A stretch of 64,000 nucleotides of DNA from positions 5,146,001-5,210,000 of the forward strand of contig NZ_CP113519.1 of NCBI RefSeq assembly GCF_026723825.1, written 5' to 3'. Made by a program: the position numbers and the translations under genes. Numbering within the stretch: position 1 is the first letter of the stretch; the number at the start of each line of letters is the position of its first letter. Shown piece by piece: positions 1 to 8,265 of this stretch. Source of the stretch: Pseudomonas sp. GOM7. GTDB lineage: Bacteria; Pseudomonadota; Gammaproteobacteria; Pseudomonadales; Pseudomonadaceae. The notes below the pieces were generated by a model that saw only the letters and a program-made list of their open reading frames with translations, was not told where the DNA came from and made no database searches.

Positions 1-367
1 CCTGCATGGCATCGCCCTGCTGTGGTGGAATGGCCATTCCGGCACCGACGTCGAGCGACAGCCACTCTCCTTGCAGGCGGCGCCCGTCGCCGAGCTGAAG
101 GATCCGCGCGGCGGCATCCAGCGAGGCGATTTCGCCCTGGATCAGATCGACCTTGGCGGCACGACATAGCGGCTGCAGCTCCACCCGGCAGTGCGCCGCG
201 CTGAAGCGGCCACCGAGCAACCCGGACAGCATGCCGGCATACCAGGCATGCGGACCAGGGCTGAGCAAGGCAATGCGACCTTTCGGGCGCTCCACCAGCG
301 CCCAGCGGCGCAGTACGCCAAGATGAGCGTGTCCGCCCCCAGCCAGGATCAGGTCGTACGCGGTCAT
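1..367 (-). CDS. FAD-dependent pyridine nucleotide-disulfide oxidoreductase, N-terminal part (cut by window edge)
   Basis: The reading frame starts at an ATG at 367 and runs off the left edge, giving 122 residues with no stop. The N-terminus reads MTAYDLILAGGGHAHLGVLR, a GxGGxHA dinucleotide-binding motif on the first beta strand. This is typical of the NDH-2-like flavoproteins that also occur fused to SelD (TIGR03169 type). Its start codon overlaps the stop of the upstream AraC regulator by 4 nt (ATGA), so the two are translationally coupled. The electron acceptor is unknown. Since it lies beside a membrane desaturase, a redox-supply role is possible but is only inference. The C-terminal NAD-binding half is outside the window. 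Confidence 0.8.
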   Translation of the reverse strand, partial: MTAYDLILAGGGHAHLGVLRRWALVERPKGRIALLSPGPHAWYAGMLSGLLGGRFSAAHCRVELQPLCRAAKVDLIQGEIASLDAAARILQLGDGRRLQGEWLSLDVGAGMAIPPQQGDAMQ

Positions 368-1377
368 GGGCTGTTACAGCCATCGCGGTACTGGCTCGGC
401 GTCTGCCCGGTCCAGCGCTTGAAGGCGCGACCGAAGCTGCTGCTGTCGCTGAAGCCAAGCAGGTAGGCAACTTCACTGATCGAATAGCGTGGGTCGCGCA
501 TATGCCGCAGCGCCAGAGCGTGACGCGTCTCGCCGAGCAGTACCTCGTAACTGCTGCCCTCCTCGGCCAGGTGGCGCTGCAGGCTGCGCAAACTCAGGTG
601 CAGTGCCTGGGCAATGCGCTCGGCGGATGGCTCACCATCGGGCAACTGCGCCTCCAGGCAACTGCGCACCCGCTCGCTGTAACTGGCCGCCTGTAATTGC
701 TCCAGGCTGCGCCTGAGCACGGTTTCGTTGTGCGCGGCCAGCTCCGGATTGCCGTCGTCCAGCCGTTGTTCGAACGCCGTGCGCGCAAAGCGCAGCAGGC
801 TCTGCTCGGCGTCGAACTGCAGCGGCGCGCGGAACACCGCCTGCCAGGGCGCTGGGTCGGCCGGCCGGGGGCGTTGTAGCTGTACCAGCAACGGTGAGAA
901 CTCGCGATTCAGGCGGTTGCGACAACTGCGCACGTAGATCGCGGCGAAGGCGTCCAGCGCTTCGGGCGCCGGTGCCGGGCTGCCCGGCGGAACACGAAAA
1001 CTGAATTCGTAGGCATCGTCCACTTCGCGCAACTCCAGTTGCAGCGCATCGCTGACCACCCGGTGATAACGCACGATGCGCTCGAACATTTCGCGCAGGC
1101 TGCTGCTGGCGATCAGCGCATAGCCGAGGGCATGGAAGGTGGTCGGGCTGACGTACTGCGAGGTTTTCAGGCCCAGCGCCGGGTCACCGCTGGCGGCCAC
1201 CGCCAGTTGCCACAGGCGCGTGGTCAGCGACAGCGGGCAGCGCGCGTTGGGGTCGTCGAGCAACGCCGGGTCGAGCCCCGCCTCGCGGCACAGAGCAACG
1301 CTGTCGAGCCCGAGGGCATCGAGCTGCTTGCGCAGGGCGCGGGTCCAGCTAGCCAGGGTGGAGGGTTCGGCGTTCAT
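364..1377 (-). CDS. AraC family transcriptional regulator, arabinose_bd (OruR/ArgR-like) type
   Basis: The protein has 337 aa. The N-terminal ~200 residues resemble the PF12625 effector domain of AraC regulators ('GLDPALLDDPNARCPL', then a TFHALGYAL stretch). The C-terminal ~100 residues hold the paired helix-turn-helix, ending in YSISEVAYLLGFSDSSSFG and FKRWTGQTPSQYR. It is divergent from the fatty acid desaturase at 1539 and overlaps the flavoprotein gene downstream by 4 nt, so it probably controls one or both. Regulators of this architecture in Pseudomonas often respond to lipid or amino-acid-like ligands; the ligand here is unknown. Length is normal for the family. Confidence 0.88.
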   Translation of the reverse strand: MNAEPSTLASWTRALRKQLDALGLDSVALCREAGLDPALLDDPNARCPLSLTTRLWQLAVAASGDPALGLKTSQYVSPTTFHALGYALIASSSLREMFERIVRYHRVVSDALQLELREVDDAYEFSFRVPPGSPAPAPEALDAFAAIYVRSCRNRLNREFSPLLVQLQRPRPADPAPWQAVFRAPLQFDAEQSLLRFARTAFEQRLDDGNPELAAHNETVLRRSLEQLQAASYSERVRSCLEAQLPDGEPSAERIAQALHLSLRSLQRHLAEEGSSYEVLLGETRHALALRHMRDPRYSISEVAYLLGFSDSSSFGRAFKRWTGQTPSQYRDGCNSP

Positions 1378-1538
1378 GCAGATTGGCGTATCCGGTAGGC
1401 AGGTTGGCGTGCAGGGCCGAGCGCTGCGACGCGCGTCACGGCACAGTGAAAGGCACCTTCGGCAACTCCCTGCAGCGCCATCGCCCAGGTTTCTGCAGGT
1501 GCTCTGAAGTCACAGCCCAATAACGAGAGGATGTCGGT

Positions 1539-2597
1539 ATGTCCCCTTCTCCCGCAAGCCTTAATGATCAGCAACGCGCCGCTTATATCCGCGAACAGGT
1601 GATGGCCCACGGTAACGCCCTGCGCCAGCGTTACCCGATCCTGCAGCATCAGGACGCGCTCGGCGCCGGCATCCTGGCCTTCGCCCTGTGCGGCATGCTC
1701 GGCTCGGCAGCGCTTTATATCGCAGGCCATCTGGCCTGGTGGGCCTGCCTGCTGCTCAACGCCTTCTTCGCTTCGCTGACCCACGAGCTGGAGCACGACC
1801 TTATTCACTCGATGTATTTTCGCAAGCGACCGCTGCCGCATAACCTGATGCTGGCGCTGGTCTGGCTGGCGCGACCGAGCACCATCAACCCCTGGGTACG
1901 CCGCCACCTGCACCTGAACCACCACAAGGTGTCCGGCAGCGAAGCCGACATGGAGGAGCGCGCCATCACCAACGGCGAGCCCTGGGGCATCGCCCGCCTG
2001 CTAATGGTTGGTGACAACATGATGAGTTCCTTCATTCGCTGGCTACGGGCGAAGAACCCGCAACAGCGCCGACTGATACTCAGCCGCACGCTGAAAGTCT
2101 ATGCGCCGCTGGGGCTGCTCAACTGGGCAACCTGGTACCTGTTCCTCGGCTTCCATCTACTGGACTGGGCCAGCGCCGCGCTCGGCGCCCCCATTGCCTG
2201 GTCGACCACTACGCTGAGCGTGATGAATGGGGTGAACATCGCCGTGGTGGTGCTGGTCGGGCCCAATGTGCTGCGCACCTTCTGCCTGCACTTCGTCAGC
2301 TCCAACATGCACTACTACGGTGATGTGGAGCCAGGCAACGTGATCCAGCAGACCCAGGTGCTCAACCCCTGGTGGCTGTGGCCGCTGCAGGCCTTCTGCT
2401 TCAACTTCGGCAGCAGCCATGCGATCCACCACTTCGTGGTCAAGGAGCCCTTCTACATTCGCCAACTGACCGTCCCCTTCGCCCATCGGGTGATGCGCGA
2501 GATGGGTGTGCGCTTCAACGACTTCGGCACCTTTGCCCGTGCCAATCGCTGGAGCCGCTCAAGGCAGGCAGCAGAGGAGCGCGCACAGGCGGCGTGA
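1539..2597 (+). CDS. Membrane fatty acid desaturase (di-iron, histidine-box type)
   Basis: The protein has 352 aa. Histidine boxes are visible: HELEHDLIH near residue 85, HLHLNHHK near 125 and SSHAIHHF near 290. These are the ligands of the di-iron centre of integral-membrane desaturases and hydroxylases (PF00487). Hydrophobic segments lie at about 45-85 and 185-245. A ribosome site (AGAGG, 1524-1528) precedes the ATG. The gene is divergent from an AraC regulator, with 161 bp between them holding the presumed promoters. The substrate (acyl-CoA, phospholipid acyl chain or a hydrocarbon) cannot be told from the sequence. It is not obviously DesA or DesB of P. aeruginosa. Confidence 0.88.
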   Translation: MSPSPASLNDQQRAAYIREQVMAHGNALRQRYPILQHQDALGAGILAFALCGMLGSAALYIAGHLAWWACLLLNAFFASLTHELEHDLIHSMYFRKRPLPHNLMLALVWLARPSTINPWVRRHLHLNHHKVSGSEADMEERAITNGEPWGIARLLMVGDNMMSSFIRWLRAKNPQQRRLILSRTLKVYAPLGLLNWATWYLFLGFHLLDWASAALGAPIAWSTTTLSVMNGVNIAVVVLVGPNVLRTFCLHFVSSNMHYYGDVEPGNVIQQTQVLNPWWLWPLQAFCFNFGSSHAIHHFVVKEPFYIRQLTVPFAHRVMREMGVRFNDFGTFARANRWSRSRQAAEERAQAA

Positions 2598-2756
2598 CCG
2601 AGCCCACTCATGTGTCACGTGATCCCGAGGGATGAGACCCGCCGCGCAATCGAAGCGCCGGTAGTCGGCTAGAATTCATCTGCGCCCGGCCGCCCCTCGG
2701 ATCCAACCCCATCCATCGGACTTCGGCGCCCTCGTAGTAGCCATGAGGCGCCAAGG

Positions 2757-5600
2757 ATGCTTCGACCGCTTCACTCACTGATATTGCTGCTCTGCCTGGT
2801 CAGTGTCTTGCCGGCCTGGGCAGACAGCGCGCTGCCGCTGCTGGAGCTCAGCGCGGCCGATCTGGCCAGGCCGGTGAACATCGAGCACAGCCTGCTGCTG
2901 GAAGACCCGTCGGCACGGCTCGGTGCAAATCAAGCCCTGCAAGCTCTGAGCGAGCGCGGTACACCGGTGCTCGGCAGCGCCCGGATCGGCTACTCCAGCA
3001 GCACCTGGTGGCAGGCACTGCGCCTGCGCGTGCCCAGCGCCGAGCCGTTGCACCTGATCGTCGCTACCCCCTTTCTCGACCACCTGGATGTCTGGCTGTT
3101 CGATGGCGAACATGACCTCGGCCAGATGCACAGTGGCAATCGCATGCCGTTCGCCGCCCGTGGCGAGCCCTATCCACAGTTCATGCTGGCACTGCCGCCT
3201 GTCCAGGCCCAGGGCACCTACACCCTGCTGCTGCGCGTCAGCAGTCATTCCTCGATCCACCTGCCGCTACAACTGATCGGCGACTCTCACAGCAAGCCGC
3301 TGATCGCACGGAGCTGGCTGCGCAGCGGTTTGCTGGTGGGTGCCCTGTTCAGCCTGGCGCTGTTCTACCTGATCCGCTTCAGTACCCTGCGCGAAACCGC
3401 GCAGGCCTATTTCAGCCTCACCGCCCTCTGCGCAGCCGTCTATAACGCCAATCTGTACGGCATCGCCGGCCTGGCGATGGATGCGCCGGCAGAACTGTGG
3501 CGCCTGCTGATCAACCTATCCACGGCCGGCATGCTGATCTTCAGCTCACTGTTTCTGGCCTGTGCCCTGCAACTGCCGATGCAGCGCCTGCGCTGGCTGC
3601 GCGAGCCCCTCTTCGCGGCCATCGCCTTGGTATGCGTCGGCGGCTACCTGAGCGATCACCCACAGACCTACAGCGTGCTCAATCTGCTGATCCTGCTGAC
3701 CGGCGCCTACCAACTGCTGCTCTTGCTGCTGGCTTTGCGCCTACGCCGGGCCTACGCCTTGGGCTACCTGCTGTGCTGGAGCGGGGCCCTGTTGCTGATG
3801 CTCCTGCTGCCCTTGAGCCGTGCCGGGTTAGCCGCCTGGCCGGCGGGTCTGCACAACCTCAATGCGGCAATGCCGGTGCTCAGCATGCTGATGTTCGGTG
3901 CCCTGCTCGACAAGCAACTGGAACGCATGCGCCGCATTCTCACGCACACCCAGGCCCAGGCCATCGACAACCTCGAGCAGTACCACGCCCTGTTTCGCCA
4001 CAGTGGCGAAGGCATTTTCCGCTGCCGCCGTGACGGTCAGCTCGTCGAGGCCAACCCCAGCCTGATACGCCTGCTGGGCGATGGTGTACAGGGCAGCACG
4101 CTACAACGGCTGCTCGGCGAGACCACCTGGAACGAACTGCTGACGGGGCTGGACGAAGCCGGCGGCACGGTCAGCCGCGAGTGCCAGATCCACGACCAGC
4201 AGGGTCACGCACACTGGGTCTATCTCTCGCTGCACCGACAACCGGGGCAGGCCTGCATGGAAGGCATAGTGGTCGACCTCAACGAGCGCCGTGCACTGGA
4301 AGAGCGCCTGCAGCATCAAGCCAGCCACGACGCACTGACCGGCCTGCACAATCGGCGCGAGCTGGAACGCCTGCTCTCGCAGACCCTGAGCGGCCCAGGC
4401 CCGATGCGCTTCAGTCATCTGCTGTACCTGGGCCTGGATCGCTTCAAGCAGGTCAACGACCTGTGCGGCCATCTGGCCGGCGATCAGTTGCTACGCCAGG
4501 TGGCTTACCAACTGGGTCATACCCTGCCCAAAGACAGCGCGCTGGCGCGCATAGGCGGCGACGAGTTCGCCATTCTCCTGCACGCTGCGGACGATGACGC
4601 GGCCACTGGCCAGGCACAGACGCTGCGCCAGAGCATCGAGCAGTTCGTCTTCACCTGGCAGGGCCGACCCTTTCGCCTCAATGCCAGCATCGGCCTGCTG
4701 GCTCTCGACTCCGGCGCACGCGATTGGGAAACCGCACTGAGCTGGGCCAGCAATGCCATGCAACTGGCCAAACATCAGGGGCGCAACCGTGTGCATGCCT
4801 TCAACCCCGCCGATGGCGCGTTGCTCGAGCATCAACGTCAGTTGCAGTGGATCACTCGCCTGCGCGAAGCCACCGAAGAGGATCACTTCGAGCTGTTCTT
4901 CCAGCCCGTGCAGCCCCTGCAGCAGGCGCGCAGCGGTCTGCACTACGAAGTGCTGCTGCGCTATCGCGATCCACACAGCGGCGAGTGGATCAGCCCCGCA
5001 CAGTTTCTCGATGCGGCGGCGCGCTACGGCTTTCTCGGCGCCATCGACCGTTGGGTGGTTCGCCACCTGTGCACCTGGCTGGCCGCCAATCCACGGCACC
5101 TGCAGGCGCTGGAGCAGGTCAACCTCAATATCAGCGCCGACTCGCTGCTCGACCCGAGCTTTCACGCCCTGCTGCACGACACCCTGCAACTACACGCACT
5201 GCCGGCCGCCAAGCTGTGCATCGAGATCACCGAGATGGTGGCCCTGGGTGAACTGGCGGTATCGACCAAGTGGATCGAGGAACTGCGCCGCCAGGGCCTC
5301 AAGGTGGCGCTGGACGACTTCGGCAGCGGCTTCGCGTCCTATGCCTACCTGCGCCAACTGCCGCTGGATATTCTCAAGATCGACGGCAGCTTCATCCGTG
5401 GCATCGAAACGGATCCGATCAACCAGGCCATGGTCGGCTCGATGCAGCAGATCGCCACGCAACTCGGCCTGCAGACGGTGGCCGAGTTCGTCGAAACGCA
5501 GCAGAGCCTGGAGTGCCTGCGCCAACTTGGCGTCGACTATGCCCAGGGCTACCACGTCGGCCGCCCGCAGCCGCTGGCGCAGTTGGCCGATGACGCCTGA
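2757..5600 (+). CDS. 7TMR-DISM sensor with PAS, GGDEF and EAL domains (cyclic-di-GMP turnover)
   Basis: The protein has 947 aa. It has a signal peptide (residues 1-23, ending PAWADS), a periplasmic 7TMR-DISMED2-like domain (~40-170), seven hydrophobic segments (~185-385), a short coiled coil, a PAS domain (~400-510), a GGDEF domain (~520-680, RIGGDEF at about 598-604) and an EAL domain (~695-940). No RxxD inhibitory site precedes GGDEF. The EAL signature is EVL (YEVLLRYRD). The other phosphodiesterase motifs are present: NLNIS, EITEM, DDFGSG, KIDGSF and QGYHVGRP. Both activities are therefore plausible. The ligand of the periplasmic domain is unknown, though the family often binds carbohydrates. 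It stands alone, followed by a long repeat region. Confidence 0.93.
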   Translation: MLRPLHSLILLLCLVSVLPAWADSALPLLELSAADLARPVNIEHSLLLEDPSARLGANQALQALSERGTPVLGSARIGYSSSTWWQALRLRVPSAEPLHLIVATPFLDHLDVWLFDGEHDLGQMHSGNRMPFAARGEPYPQFMLALPPVQAQGTYTLLLRVSSHSSIHLPLQLIGDSHSKPLIARSWLRSGLLVGALFSLALFYLIRFSTLRETAQAYFSLTALCAAVYNANLYGIAGLAMDAPAELWRLLINLSTAGMLIFSSLFLACALQLPMQRLRWLREPLFAAIALVCVGGYLSDHPQTYSVLNLLILLTGAYQLLLLLLALRLRRAYALGYLLCWSGALLLMLLLPLSRAGLAAWPAGLHNLNAAMPVLSMLMFGALLDKQLERMRRILTHTQAQAIDNLEQYHALFRHSGEGIFRCRRDGQLVEANPSLIRLLGDGVQGSTLQRLLGETTWNELLTGLDEAGGTVSRECQIHDQQGHAHWVYLSLHRQPGQACMEGIVVDLNERRALEERLQHQASHDALTGLHNRRELERLLSQTLSGPGPMRFSHLLYLGLDRFKQVNDLCGHLAGDQLLRQVAYQLGHTLPKDSALARIGGDEFAILLHAADDDAATGQAQTLRQSIEQFVFTWQGRPFRLNASIGLLALDSGARDWETALSWASNAMQLAKHQGRNRVHAFNPADGALLEHQRQLQWITRLREATEEDHFELFFQPVQPLQQARSGLHYEVLLRYRDPHSGEWISPAQFLDAAARYGFLGAIDRWVVRHLCTWLAANPRHLQALEQVNLNISADSLLDPSFHALLHDTLQLHALPAAKLCIEITEMVALGELAVSTKWIEELRRQGLKVALDDFGSGFASYAYLRQLPLDILKIDGSFIRGIETDPINQAMVGSMQQIATQLGLQTVAEFVETQQSLECLRQLGVDYAQGYHVGRPQPLAQLADDA

Positions 5601-6323
5601 AACCCCAGGCAGGAAAATGCTTGCTTGACGACGAGCTGGCGCGTTTGTGTTGGCTTGTTGGTTGTTCGGGCGCTTGTTCCGGATTGTCGCGTTTTTGCTG
5701 ATGTTTTTGGTTTCGCCCTCCCGGGCGAGTCACTTTTGACGGGCAAAAGTAACCAAAACCCTCCGCCCGATCATCCGGCCCTGGCTACGCCAGGGTTCGC
5801 TCACTCCATCGCCGCTCCAGAGGCCCGCCACGGTGGGCCATCCATGGCCCATCGCGGCTTTCGCGACATCCATGTCGCTCAACCTCTTCCACGACGATTC
5901 CGTTCGCCCTACTGGGCGGGCTCTGCACGCGCCTGAACCTGCGGTAACCCAGAATTAGCGTGGAGTGTTTGAACATGGGTCAGCCTTAGGGCTGACCTGA
6001 ATGCCGGCTGCAAGCCGGCAAGCCGTTCAATACATGAAACTGCGCGAATGAAACTATTGGTTTAATTCGACAGCCACGTCGTGCTTCCACTGCTACCAGA
6101 ACACGCCGCGCATGCTCGGAACAACTGTACGTTCAGGCGCGCTAACTCCCCCTTCAGGAGGCCGAACGTAGGCATTGCGCAGGGGGCGAGCGGCATGGAT
6201 GCCGCGAGATACCGATGGCGGCCCCGCGTAATGGGCCAGGGATGGCCCATGTACGCCGACCCCGGAGCGATGCCGGAGTGAGGGCAGTCGAGCGAAGCGA
6301 GACCCGGATGGCGGGGGTGCGTT
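5601..6323. repeat. Gene-free repeat region left of the insertion sequence
   Basis: No convincing gene is present. The stretch 5709-5830 (gtttcgccctcccgggcgag ... ggttcgctcactcc) recurs in inverted, diverged form as 7676-7740 plus 6265-6323. Short GC hairpins such as ccctcccgggcgag and a 'ggccatccatggcc' palindrome are scattered through it. The right part (6180-6323) contains the 'gagcgaagcgagacccggatggc' type repeat I know to be dispersed in Pseudomonas genomes. Small open frames here, for example 5625-5936, follow the repeat and are not supported as genes. Confidence 0.6.
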
Positions 6324-6394
6324 AATGAGATGGTCACCCCCACACCCAGCGAGGATTACGCTTCCACTGGGTGTTTTATTTGGAGGCCATCACC

Positions 6395-7420
6395 ATGAAT
6401 ACAGTCGCGTTAGTTGGTATCGATCTCGGCAAGCACAGTTTCCACCTGCATGGGCAGGACAATGCCGGACAAGCTGTCTTTCGCAAGAAGACGACCCGCA
6501 CGCAAATGATGCGGCTGCTAGGTAACCTGCCAACGTGCACAGTGGTGATGGAGGCCTGTACCGGATCGCACTTTCTGGCCCGGCAACTCATGAACTTCGG
6601 GCATGAGGTGAAGCTGATCTCGCCGCAGTTCGTGCGCCCCTTCGTCAAGACCAACAAGAACGACTTCATCGATGCCGAGGCGATCTGCGAAGCAGCTTCA
6701 CGGCCCAGCATGCGCTTCGTGACACCCAAGACCGAAGCCCAACAAACCCTGTCGGTATTGCACCGAATGCGCGAATCCCTGGTACGCGACCGGACGAAAA
6801 CGGCTAATCAGGCTCATGGTTTTCTGCTGGAATTCGGTATCAGCCTGCCTAAAGGCCTGTCGCAGGTCAGGCGCCTGCTGTGCACATTGGACGAGCACGA
6901 ATTGCCGCCTCGTCTGGTCGGGCTGCTGAGGCGTCTGCATGAGCACTTCTGCTATCTGGATGAGCAGATCAAGGCGTTGGACAAGGAAATGGCCAGCCAG
7001 CTTGTCGAGGATGATCTGGGCAGCCGCCTGCTGACGATCCCCTGTGTAGGCACAATTACAGCCAGTCTGCTGTGTGCCGAAATGGGCGATGGCAAACAGT
7101 ATGGCCGTAGTCGTGATTTTGCCGCTTCAGTGGGGCTGGTGCCACGCCAATACAGCACGGGAGGCAGGGCCAATCTGTTGGGCATCAGTAAACGTGGCGA
7201 CAAGAACCTGCGCCGGCTACTAGTGCAGTGCGCCAAGGTTTATTTGCAGCGCCTGGACTATCAGCAGGGCGCCTTAGCCGATTGGGTACGCTCGCTTCTT
7301 CAACGGCGTCACGCGAACACCGTGGCATGCGCCCTGGCCAACAAATTCGCCCGGATCGCCTGGGCAATTGCAACCAATCATTCGCAGTTTGAAGCGAGAT
7401 CAGGCACTGCCGTCGCTTGA
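6395..7420 (+). CDS. IS110/IS1111-type transposase (DEDD + serine recombinase)
   Basis: The protein has 341 aa from the ATG at 6395. TTGGAGG at 6380-6386 supports this start over the in-frame GTG at 6371. The N-terminal RuvC-like DEDD domain shows VGIDLGKHSF (first Asp), VVMEACTGSHF (Glu) and KNDFIDAEAI (paired Asp). The C-terminal Tnp20 domain shows IPCVGTITASLL and PRQYSTGGR, where the serine nucleophile of IS110 enzymes lies. The frame is intact, so the element may be active. IS110 recombinases work with an RNA that pairs with both target and donor DNA (established in 2024 studies). The enzyme would insert the circular element into a matching target. Confidence 0.93.
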   Translation: MNTVALVGIDLGKHSFHLHGQDNAGQAVFRKKTTRTQMMRLLGNLPTCTVVMEACTGSHFLARQLMNFGHEVKLISPQFVRPFVKTNKNDFIDAEAICEAASRPSMRFVTPKTEAQQTLSVLHRMRESLVRDRTKTANQAHGFLLEFGISLPKGLSQVRRLLCTLDEHELPPRLVGLLRRLHEHFCYLDEQIKALDKEMASQLVEDDLGSRLLTIPCVGTITASLLCAEMGDGKQYGRSRDFAASVGLVPRQYSTGGRANLLGISKRGDKNLRRLLVQCAKVYLQRLDYQQGALADWVRSLLQRRHANTVACALANKFARIAWAIATNHSQFEARSGTAVA

Positions 7421-7489
7421 TACCCGGTCTTACTGCTGTGATACGAAACACCCTTTCAGGTTTTGCGATGCTGAACAACCGATGACATG

Positions 7490-7650
7490 AACGGCACACC
7501 GGCCTGGTGAAGATCCTGGCAAAAGAATCGGCTTTTGAAGCCGCTGCGCTTATAAGGATCACCCGGCGCGACTCTCATCGTGGCGCGGGGCATACCCTAT
7601 ACAGACGCCGGATAGATTTAGGCAAGCCAATCATCCATCGCTGATCAGCG
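7490..7650 (+). ncRNA. Probable bridge (seeker) RNA of the IS1111-group element
   Basis: The right non-coding end folds into a loop like that of IS110 guide RNAs. An outer stem GATCCT (7512-7517) pairs with AGGATC (7555-7560). Inside, one strand carries GCAAAAGAA (7519-7527) and the other TGCGCTT (7545-7551), separated by a hairpin CGGCTT-ttg-AAGCCG (7529-7543). GCAAAAGAA is the exact complement of the right flank (7677-7685). TGCGCTT matches the left flank plus core with one mismatch. Further on, TCTCAT (7573-7578) complements the left end of the element (6325-6330), and ATAGATT (7612-7618) equals its right end (7671-7677). RNA ends are not known and the span is approximate. Confidence 0.65.
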
Positions 7651-7677
7651 TTGCAAAAACGGGGGTGACCATAGATT

Positions 7678-7816
7678 TCTTTTGCTTACTTTTCTTTGCG
7701 CATTTCAAAGAAAAGTGAGTCGCCCGAGGGGGCGAAACCTGGAATTCCTGAGAACACCCAAGGCGGCGTCCAGAACATCAACGACTGACCGTCCCAAGAT
7801 TCCGCGGAGCCATAAA
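7678..7816. repeat. Right part of the interrupted dispersed repeat
   Basis: The sequence from 7678 (tcttttgcttacttttctttgcg) to about 7740 (gcccgaggggg cgaaacc) continues the repeat broken by the insertion sequence. It contains an AAGAAAAG/CTTTTCTT hairpin. The same motif occurs inverted at 5709-5758. The ORF at 7682-7870 lies inside this repeat and runs into rpmG antisense, so it is not called. The rest, up to the rpmG terminator, shows nothing recognisable. Confidence 0.55.
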
Positions 7817-7840
7817 AAACCCGCCGATAAGGGCGGGTTT
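7817..7840 (-). terminator. Rho-independent terminator of rpmB-rpmG
   Basis: The stem AAACCCGCC / GGCGGGTTT (9 bp, 6-nt loop), read on the minus strand, is followed by a T run (aaaaaa on the plus strand at 7814-7819). It lies 23 nt past the rpmG stop. Confidence 0.9.
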
Positions 7841-7862
7841 CTTCGCGGCAAGCGGCGATCAA

Positions 7863-8018
7863 TTACTTGATCTTGGCTTCCTTGTAGATCACGTGCTTAC
7901 GCACGACAGGATCGTACTTCTTGATCTCGATCTTGTCGGGAGTAGTGCGCTTGTTCTTGTCGGTGGTGTAGAAGTGGCCGGTACCGGCGCTGGACACCAA
8001 ACGGATCAGTTCACGCAT
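7863..8018 (-). CDS. rpmG: 50S ribosomal protein L33
   Basis: The protein has 51 aa: MRELIRLVSSAGTGHFYTTD..., then KRTTPDKIEIKKYDPVVRKH and the C-terminus VIYKEAKIK. This is full-length L33 of the zinc-free (C-minus) type, since it lacks CxxC pairs. It is a component of the large subunit near the tRNA exit site. It lies 10 nt downstream of rpmB on the same strand, the usual rpmB-rpmG operon, and ends at a strong terminator. The start has an AGGAGAG ribosome site (minus strand, 8021-8028). Confidence 0.97.
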   Translation of the reverse strand: MRELIRLVSSAGTGHFYTTDKNKRTTPDKIEIKKYDPVVRKHVIYKEAKIK

Positions 8019-8028
8019 GACTCTCTCC

Positions 8029-8265
8029 TTAAACCTTTTCGCCGCGAGCGCGCAGCTCGGCCAGCACTACGTCGATGCCACGCTTGTCGATGACACGCAT
8101 GCCCTTGGCAGATACGCGCAGACGCACGAAGCGCTTCTCCGACTCGACCCAGAAGCGATGATGCTGCAGGTTCGGCAGGAAACGACGACGGGTTTTGTTG
8201 TTCGCGTGGGAAATGTTATTCCCGGTTACCGGACCCTTACCGGTAACTTGACAGACTCTCGACAT
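8029..8265 (-). CDS. rpmB: 50S ribosomal protein L28
   Basis: The protein has 78 aa, starting MSRVCQVTGKGPVTGNNISH, with NKTRRRFLPNLQHHRFWVES and a C-terminal KRGIDVVLAELRARGEKV. Length and sequence are those of proteobacterial L28, a large-subunit assembly and structure protein. It is the first gene of the rpmB-rpmG operon and has a clear sigma-70-like promoter about 150 nt upstream (8413-8441). Confidence 0.97.
   Translation of the reverse strand: MSRVCQVTGKGPVTGNNISHANNKTRRRFLPNLQHHRFWVESEKRFVRLRVSAKGMRVIDKRGIDVVLAELRARGEKV

Larger units (their letters stand above)
6324..7677 (+). mobile_element. IS110-family insertion sequence, IS1111 group
   Basis: One transposase ORF is flanked by a 12-bp perfect subterminal inverted repeat: ATGGTCACCCCC at 6330-6341 and its complement at 7661-7672. 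This layout is characteristic of the IS1111 group. The left non-coding end is short (about 70 nt) and the right one long (about 255 nt). The outer ends were placed by rejoining the interrupted flanking repeat: gggtgcgtt (to 6323) rejoins tcttttgc (from 7678), with a TT core shared at both junctions. The boundary is uncertain by 1-2 nt. No target duplication is expected for this family. The right end contains a probable guide RNA, listed separately. Confidence 0.85.

Noticed and set aside
5625..5936. 103-aa open frame in the repeat region
   Set aside because: The frame lies inside a dispersed repeat, has no ribosome site and shows no domain; such frames are often annotated but unsupported.
7682..7870. 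62-aa frame between the insertion sequence and rpmG
   Set aside because: It is in the broken repeat and runs over the rpmG terminator and 3' end.
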